Source: Gentiana macrophylla
Lineage: Eukaryota > Streptophyta > Magnoliopsida > Gentianales > Gentianaceae
Assembly: GCA_026214975.1 (NCBI GenBank)
Contig: JAOBSW010000533.1
Span: forward strand, 124,001-188,000
Length of the DNA stretch: 64,000 nt
Direction: 5' to 3'
Position numbers and translations under genes: made by a program
Shown: positions 57,356-64,000 of the stretch, one piece after another
Layout of the letters: every line of letters begins with the position of its first letter
Numbering within the stretch: position 1 is the first letter of the stretch
The notes under the pieces: model-generated
Databases searched by the model: none
What the model saw: only the letters and a program-made list of their open reading frames with translations
Told to the model about the DNA's origin: nothing

Positions 57356-58487
57356 AATATATAGTTTATAGACTAGAATAGCCAAAGTATATGTAATCAA
57401 TTTATTCGATCTTTTCAATTAATAGAATGTGTTCGATCTTCCTTTTTATTAGGTCCAATTGAGTAAATGAAACGGTGTACTCCTAATGTCAACAATTCCT
57501 CCTCACACGAAGCGTATGAAATTGTCATATGTCAAATTGTCATCATCCAATGTCCACAATCGCCCCATGCTAAACTTAGTTAGTCAAACAAAGTGCAGTA
57601 TAAATCTACCCGGATAAAAGAGGTGATTCCATTTGTCGATGGGCGATGTTATTCAAGAGGCTCCGGTTGTCAAGCGGATCGATTTAATACAAGCGGTGTA
57701 GTTTCAATAAAAGCGTGATTTTAACATTATTAAGATCTAAAGTACAAAATTAATAAGATTTGTTTTACTAGGACAAATCGCTTCGGTAGGAAATAGGATT
57801 CCGTTAATCAGACGGCCATTTTTACCCTCCGGTTTTTCTATTTTTACTCATATCCCGACTTCTCCGCCGAGTTCATCGTCAGTTATATGTGGTATTCATC
57901 ATGATTGATTACTTCATTCGAATATGTTATCATTTACGAGCGAAATAGAAAAAGATTCATTTTAACTCAATTTTAATCATTTTTATTTTAACATCATTCT
58001 TTTAACGAAAAGATCGAAATAATACGATTACATAACTTTGGCTAGTTATTAGATTTAGCCTAATAACATTATAAAAGATAAAAGATGAAAATAACAAACA
58101 TAAACATAATTATTATAGAAATTACCCGATTTACAATCGGCGACTCGAAATCGTCTTTTTTCGGACATTACAACGACTTCAAAGAACAACGAACTTCCGA
58201 TAATTTCGAGCATTACTACGATACTACTACTACTTTATTTATTTTGGCATAAGGCCTATTTACAAACTAAAGAAAAGAGAGGATAGAGAATATATATAGA
58301 ATATGGTGTATATATATTGGTACACTCCAAATGATCCTCTTTGCTTCCCTATATATAGACTTTCCTCCTTCCCGGACCGGTCTCGAAAATTGGCGGATCG
58401 GTCCGTGTAATGATGACAATCATTACTGATTAGTTATAAGCATGTGAGCCCATGTTACCTTAATCATTACTTAGCATGTGCAAGGGA

Positions 58488-58522
58488 ATATAATTATAAT
58501 TATAATTATAATTATAATTATA
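58488..58522. repeat. (TAATTA)n microsatellite
   Basis: About five to six near-perfect units of a six-base repeat read as ATAATTATAATTATAATTAT, within the LTR. Confidence 0.85.
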
Positions 58523-59043
58523 TTAAACTTATAAAATTCATATCTTTTGATTCCGAAATCCAAACGATATGATTTAAGATCCATTGGAAATCTCGTTGAA
58601 TTCTCTACAACTTTCATCAAGACCACTTCTTCAGAAAACGTATTCTCGATGAGCCATTTCCAATACGTGTCGTTTTCGGGATTTTGTTATTAAAAAACGA
58701 CTACCCACTTGACCATTTAAATTGAGTGATGCTTTATAACTCCCTTCCAACGACTTGAATTGACTTCAAAAAGTGTTTCTACTCGGGATTTCAGTTCATC
58801 TTAGGATTCTGCAATGAAATAAACACAAAATACCGTGTAAAATAGACACCACACTCGGTCACTAAAACCGGTACAAAACTACAACTTTTTACTATAAATA
58901 CTAACTTTTACTACTAACTATACTAAACTATAAAGATTAATATTTTATATCAATTATATCATAATTTCATATATTTTATATAGAATTTGTTCATAAAACG
59001 TAATAAAATCACGTAAATTTAATCATATAAAAGTCATACATCA

Positions 59044-60867
59044 ACTACTCCCCACTTAGCTTTTGATGCGTCCCTGTTAAAAATAAGCGATAATATATAA
59101 ATAACAGATAATATAATTGATCAAATTAAAATTTCAAAAGTAATATATATCGTCAATAGTACAAACATATAAGTTATAACTTTTATAGAAATTTAATAAG
59201 AGAGAAAGTTTATATAACTTAAATAAATTAAGTATCAAATGTTAATCAGATGGAAATATGCATGCAATAATTCATAAATATAAATAAAATATTAGAATTA
59301 CTTTCTATCTCGATTATTACGAATTTCTGGAATCATTAAATAAGTCAGATAGAAGACACAAAGGCTTATAATATGTTAGGATAGGACATTGGTTAATCAA
59401 AAAGATAGAAAAGGAAATCAAAAAAAAGAAGCAAGTCGTACGTACCTACGTCTTCACATTCTTGATCAAAAACAATTCCGATTAGTAACATCCTTTTATT
59501 CCAACTATTTTTCAGATTTTCTCTCTTCTTTTCTTTTAAACATAAATATTAATATTAAGAACTAAAGCGTGAGTGTGTGTAGAAAAATCAAATTTTACAA
59601 GCATTGCTTCATCAAGATTGATCGGAGTACTACTCTTTCGATCTAAAATTACGAGTCCGGTTTCCTTAAACCCGTAATCATTCTTGAGATCTTTTGATTC
59701 GACTTATGCCTTCATTCCCAGCAATAGGACATTTCGAGATAATACCCTAGCTGGACTACTATCATCAGGCATTATTATTATTTTTATATTGTCGATCAAA
59801 GATAGGGAAGATACCTGATATTTGACTAATTGTAAAAATGGTGCCTTAATTCTTAATATAATTTTTCATAGACACTAACATATCTCGAACTCATTGCCAA
59901 AATCGGCTATCTTGCAAGCGTCATGAGGTGAGAACATCTATATTAGAATCTATCTATCTATTCCAATCTCAAGATAACCATTTTTCTCAACTCTTAACTC
60001 TTTTGTCATCATCTCTCTCTCATAAGTAACGCATACAAAACTCGAAGGATGTCAAAGAAATGTAGACCAAAACAAGCTAAGGGTCGGAAATTTCTAGTTA
60101 ATCAGAATGGCTAAATTCAGTGAGGTCTTGATCACTCTTAAAAAGCTGAGGTGGGGTGAAAAATTGGAATTTTTATTTAGGTAGGCTATTTAGCTATAGT
60201 TATATTTTTGTGGTGCCAAAAATCATCGTCCCTAGTTCTGATTCCAAATTCATAATTTATCTTGAAAAGAAAATTATCTAAAAAAATTTTTATTTATAAA
60301 TATAAAAATTACTTGAATAATTCCATAAAAGAAATATTTGACAAAAATTATTTAGTCATACATACTTAAAATCTTAATAAAATTTATAAAAGATATAAAA
60401 CATATTCAATATATCTAATATATTTTACCAAATCAAAAATTAATCTTTTCAAATTATATTATTTTTATTCATATATTAACTAACTTAAATCATTCAAGAA
60501 AAATTAAAACTAAGAAATAAGTAATTAAAGTACTAATTTATATGAAAAAGGTTATATTTTATAAATATTTTTAATTTTTTCGAAAATTTTAATGAAATTT
60601 TCAAACCTAACTCTACTCCCCACTTACGAAGTGGCATCGTCCCGATGTTCAATGAGTATGAAAAAGTAGGTTCGAAAATTAAATTAAAATTATAGATGAT
60701 CGTTATAAACATCGATAACACGCGTATATTAAAAACAAACAATCATATATATTAAACAAAAAGAAACTATTACAACTAAAAGATTCGAACTAAAACAAAC
60801 TTACTAACTAACTTACTAACCTTAACCAACTTACTAACTTATTAAAGCAAACCAACCTTAAACAGAC
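59044..60867 (-). other. Non-coding 3' region with two polypurine-like motifs
   Basis: The first motif is beside the LTR (59044-59060, plus ACTACTCCCCACTTAGC). The second is at 60612-60630 (plus CTACTCCCCACTTACGAAG), with TCGTCCCGATG after it as TGCGTCCCTG follows the first. Between them the sequence is very AT-rich and has no convincing frame. A frame at 60533-60742 runs across the second motif and is not gene-like. Confidence 0.6.
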
Positions 60868-61738
60868 TTAAATAAAACCACTAACAACTATCTCAAATAG
60901 TTGACGAACAACCCGGATTTTCCACTGGTAGCAATCCTCTACGATAATCACGAGACGGATATATCTCGTCGGAGGCAATTCGAGGACTTCATTCAAATGA
61001 ATACACAATCTTGAAATTAACCAGGCAAAAGGCATCGGCCTTCCATTATTATAACGTTCCACCGCAAAGTTTATCGCCGTCTTAAAAATCAAAATCCCCA
61101 CCCACATGAGCTCCGCTTATTAACGCAAATGACAAAAGTATTTCAATGTCACTAACCCACGCAAAGTCACTAGTCGGATAGACTCGTGAGTTAATGAAGT
61201 GTTTCCATGCTCTCGGATGAGCGGTGCAGAGCGGAAGTGGTAGAGTCGTAATTTTGATCGAACTCGAAACAAATACGGAAAAGCTTCCGTGACATAGTTG
61301 ACAACGTTACGGGAGTTCCCTAACGCCCATTGATATTCAAAATGAAGATTATGGATTTGATTGAAAATCGGTATTTCGTAAATATGATTGATAATATGAG
61401 GTGACAAGTGAATAAGTGTACCACTTAACGGATACAAGTTGTGACGGATCGACAAGATCTTGTGATAGAGAGAGAGCGGAATAAAATTCCCTAACGATAG
61501 AAACATTAATCCTACCTCTTGGATTCCTTACAAATTTTCTCCAACCTCTATTCTGAATTAAATCCTTCCCTGACTGATCAATTTTTTCATAGTTGATACC
61601 CTTCTCAACCAAAATTGGAGAATTTGCAAACCTCGCATTCACCAATAAATTAACATTTGAAGCGCTAGACTCCGGGACAAAAACATCTAATGCCTCCGGA
61701 TCGTATGAATTGACTGATGGTGATGACCGGTTTGACAT
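60868..61738 (-). pseudogene. Plant transposon protein domain ORF, downstream copy
   Basis: It starts MSNRSSPSVNSYDPEALDVF. Visible blocks are LVNARFANSPILVEKGINYE, NRGWRKFVRNPRGRINVSIV then REFYSALSL, then after a frameshift near 61430 SGTLIHLSPHIINHIYEIPI (normally V-R-G-x-x-x-x-F-S-P-x-x-I-N), and after another near 61110 MWVGILIFKTAINFAVERYN and PMPFAWLISRLCIHLNEVLE (normally P-F-P-x-L-I-T-x-L-C). This is the order of the putative plant transposon protein domain, whose biochemical role is unknown. Two frameshifts make it a pseudogene. It follows a similar ORF upstream at 62288-63745, with 0.55 kb between. Confidence 0.6.
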
Positions 61739-62287
61739 TTTAGTTGAAACAGATGAAAATATTATAACAGATAGAAAGTTGAAAGCTACTCAGTGAATTT
61801 GCAATTTTTTTACTCTCAGCTCTCTTTCCTTAAATGGACAAGTATTGAGAGTATACGTGGCTGCATATTAACACTCTCAATATGACTAAGCAGTTTTTAA
61901 CTCCCGGATCGGTCCTGAAACTGACCGGACCGGTCCGGCTTTAAGATATTTTTACCGTGTGAAGGTTGTAAAATTCAAGTTCGCTTGTTTGTCTAATAGA
62001 CTCAAGGCTATTAAAATTTATAAAGATTAATAAAGATTATCTAAATGATACGGATAAACGATACACGAATTATATTTTTAAAAACGACATACGAAAATAT
62101 TTTTTAGATTTTTTTTTGATGAAATATTTAAATACTATTAAAAATGATTAAATTTACTATTATGACATAAAACGATTATGAAAACGAAAAACTATTAAAT
62201 TAGCAAACTTAGTATTTAAGTAAGTTAAAATGCGGAAAATAAAATAAACAGACAGAAAATGTTTAAAACTAACAAAGTTTCTCAAAA
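61739..62287. other. Spacer between the two ORFs
   Basis: AT-rich, no convincing frame. It has GATCGGTCCTGAAACTGACC followed by GGACCGGTCC near 61905-61940; a related GGACCGGTCTCG..CGGATCGGTCC phrase is found in the LTR near 58372-58405. Confidence 0.5.
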
Positions 62288-63745
62288 TCAAATAATGTCA
62301 ACATCATCATCCTCAGCTGGACAAACTGGATCATTCAAACTTGGAACCGATGACGTAACTGGCTGTGGAAACGTAGTCGTGGTCCGAACTGAACTGTCGA
62401 GACCTATCGAACTCATACTTGACGTCATCCTTGCAAAATCCGAAAATCCTCCCCAGCTAGATGTAACAAAGACCACGAGAGAACAGTATAAAAGACACGA
62501 CCACTACTAGGCGGCTTTCAAAAGGATTTGGCATATGATGAAAGCTACGAGATGGTGGGATAGGTGCTATCAAACTGTAAAGTATATGGGTCAGATTGAC
62601 AGGGCGGATAGGCAGTTTTATCGAAAGAAGGATTAAGATGCATCTGCTCATGTCTCAACATCCCTCTACGTAAATCATCACTCCACTGCCTACTCTGCTC
62701 AGCAAACAAAGCCATATTAGCCTGTCCTCGGGCTACATCTGACACTAAAGATTGAAACATATCGTATGTAATGGTGTTTGGGAGAGAAGTCCACGCCGCC
62801 GTAAAAGATGAAAATGCTGAAACTGGTGGAACTGGTGGAGGTGCACTACGTCTAACTATCGAGTCTATCGAACCCTCTGGAGACCTCCTCAGACTAGGGC
62901 CTATCAGGGACTCATCTGCCATAGTTAACTTATCGTTAGATAGGAAAGGAACTCCTGATCTACGACATAAATCCGAAATAAAGCCAGGAAAGTACATGTG
63001 ACTCCCTGCCTTGGCAGTAACAATAAACTCGAAAACCCTTCTATACATAATTTTCCCCACATCCACCTTAATATCATGAATCATCGCCCAAGTAATGCAT
63101 AAATCTTCTTTACCAAAGGCGGTGTGTTTGGTAGTGGGATAGAGAGTATGGCTCAAAAATCTTTTGATTGCCCTCAGATCTCTAAAACACTTCCCATAAT
63201 TAAATCTGTTGTCCACCCACTCTGCTGTAGCATCAAACTCCCTCTCGAGCTCTCAGAGGAAATCTGCTCATACATAGCGGGATCATCTAATCTATAAACT
63301 CTGTAATCCTCTTCATCTGGAAAAAACTACCCCTAAAACGGCATTGATAAGTTCCGGACTAAAAGACACATTTCTAGATCTAAGGGGATAGACTCTATCA
63401 TACTATCCTCGGTGGGTGTCAAAGTAGATGAATCGCATAAAACTCGCCACTAAGGTAGTATTGATCTCTCTCCTGCCCCTCGAGTGCAAAATCCAACCAT
63501 TGGCGTCTCGCAAAAATACGCCTAACTTCCTCTCCTAAGTCATCAAAATCTAAGCCTCTTTCCAACACAACTCCACATTTACTATAGATATTCTTATAAG
63601 CATTCTTATCTTGAGGTGAAGTCATGTAGAAACAAAACTAATGAGACTCTTCTTCCGGTGTTAAATCTTTAAGACCTACGACTGGTACTTCTATTGGAAT
63701 ATTAGGCTTTCGTTTCTTAGAGATTTTGCGACTAGATGAGGCCAT
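62288..63745 (-). pseudogene. Plant transposon protein domain ORF, upstream copy
   Basis: It starts MASSSRKISKKRKPNIPIEV at 63745, a basic N-terminus that might act as a nuclear signal. Blocks follow: NIYSKCGVVLERGLDFDDL, RRQWLDFALEGQERDQYYLS then GEFYAI, FFPDEEDYRVYRLDDPAMYE, and in a 223-codon open frame (63216-62545) FNYGKCFRDLRAIKRFLSHT, FGKEDLCITWAMIHDIKVDV, GKIMYRRVFEFI and MYFPGFISDLCRRSGVPFLS. A proline-rich linker and a helix with QSLVSDVARGQANMALFAEQ precede an acidic C-terminus AEDDDVDII in another frame at 62288. Stops and frameshifts (near 63620, 63400, 63230 and 62545) make it non-functional. The domain order matches the putative plant transposon protein family of Athila/Tat-type elements; its function is unknown. 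It is the first ORF after the leader, where gag is expected. Confidence 0.65.
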
Positions 63746-64000
63746 TCTACTAATTTTGGAATAACAAAAGAACAACATAAATAAAATGTCACAACACACT
63801 TAAAAATCCAAACAGTTGAAAATAAATCTAAAAATTATAAAAATCATGAAATTGATAACTAGAGTAAACAAATTATACCTTATAGTGAACAAAACGGTGA
63901 AAAGTGACCGGAAAAGTCGTAGAAGCCACCGGGATGAAATGGAGCTTGTGTTCGATCTTTTTCGAATTTTTCTCTTGTGTTGAAGAGAGGAGAGTAAAAG
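63746..64000 (-). other. Leader of the right-edge element
   Basis: The minus strand reads CTTTTACTCTCCTCTCTTCA, then pyrimidine-rich and AT-rich sequence up to the ORF start. It has no ATG-initiated frame of note and fits a 5' untranslated region. The primer site is not reached. Confidence 0.45.

Larger units (their letters stand above)
56992..59043 (-). repeat. Probable 3' LTR of the right-edge element
   Basis: The right end ..GTCATACATCA at 59043 abuts the polypurine tract and is firm. The left end is proposed at TGACGTCACC (56992) because it would pair with TGATGTATGAC as inverted ends, but it could not be checked against a second LTR. A minus-strand TATA box lies at about 58354-58364 (CTATATATAGGG). 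The early part GTGAGTCGGTGTCGAATCCT is typical of this LTR group. Confidence 0.5.
56992..64000 (-). mobile_element. Tat/Athila-like LTR element, 3' part, runs off the window
   Basis: A putative 3' LTR (56992-59043) is followed by a polypurine tract (minus strand CTAAGTGGGGAGTAG), a non-coding region and two minus-strand ORFs, and by leader-like sequence at the right edge. The CTACTCCCCACTTAGC motif next to the LTR and its second copy near 60612 match the arrangement in the element at 5806-12926. Both ORFs resemble the putative plant transposon protein domain (Pfam Transposase_32 type) found in Athila/Tat-type elements. No RT or integrase is visible, so this may be non-autonomous. The 5' LTR and primer site would lie beyond 64000. 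Confidence 0.65.

Noticed and set aside
57176..57418. Hydrophobic 80-codon frame resembling a membrane protein
   Set aside because: It is generated by the TA-rich microsatellite in the LTR.
62259..63001. Plus-strand frames of 76 and 83 codons at the right end
   Set aside because: They are antisense shadows of the minus-strand plant transposon protein ORF.

Overview
The window is plant nuclear DNA, probably from a dicot, and almost all of it is transposable elements nested inside one another. Evidence for a plant: Copia and Ty3/gypsy polyproteins of plant lineages, a chromodomain integrase, tRNA-Met and tRNA-Asp primer sites, L1-type LINEs with the plant RNase H domain, and a TTTAGGG-type telomere-like array. 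I see no intact housekeeping gene, no tRNA or rRNA gene and no CRISPR array. Every element coding region I recognise is broken by stops, frameshifts or insertions. The species cannot be named from what is visible.

Layout, left to right. (1) 1-2625 is the 5' end of a minus-strand Copia element (gag, primer site, 1.68-kb LTR) that landed in the reverse transcriptase of an older Copia copy (2626-3005). (2) 3080-4560 is a decayed plus-strand LINE whose thumb region runs directly into an RNase H domain. (3) 5806-12926 is a complete minus-strand LTR element with a tRNA-Asp primer site and target duplication ATAAT; no gag or pol is recognisable inside it. (4) 13017-31444 is an old plus-strand Tekay-like chromovirus. 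Its protease is split by a complete 8.2-kb minus-strand element (14286-22506, target duplication TCTCT), and its RNase H-integrase junction is split by a solo LTR (about 24328-26098). (5) 31542-34810 is a solo LTR of the same family as the 8.2-kb element, itself hit by a minus-strand LINE.

(6) 35136-55956 is a plus-strand Copia element (target duplication ATATG) that landed in an older minus-strand Copia 3' end (34811-35036 plus 55962-56075). It carries a solo LTR of the family in (3), at 42117-43835 with target duplication GTGCC. Its 3' LTR is cut in two by a 9.8-kb insertion (45386-55225) flanked by a 9-bp target duplication AATAATCAT. This insertion has diverged inverted ends like a Mutator-like element and has no visible transposase. 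It holds gene-like fragments at both ends, a TGTAGTAACA-type minisatellite, and a symmetrical inverted repeat whose interior is telomere-like. Into that minisatellite a minus-strand short derivative of the same Copia family has jumped (48713-54461, target duplication GAAAT). (7) 56992-64000 is the 3' part of another minus-strand Tat/Athila-like element with two ORFs that appear to share the putative plant transposon protein domain.

The elements do not cooperate as a pathway; what they give is a relative timeline. The most unusual part is the Mutator-like insertion at 45386-55225 and its cargo. All boundaries come from reading by eye; five-base duplications and matching LTR lengths support the ones stated firmly.
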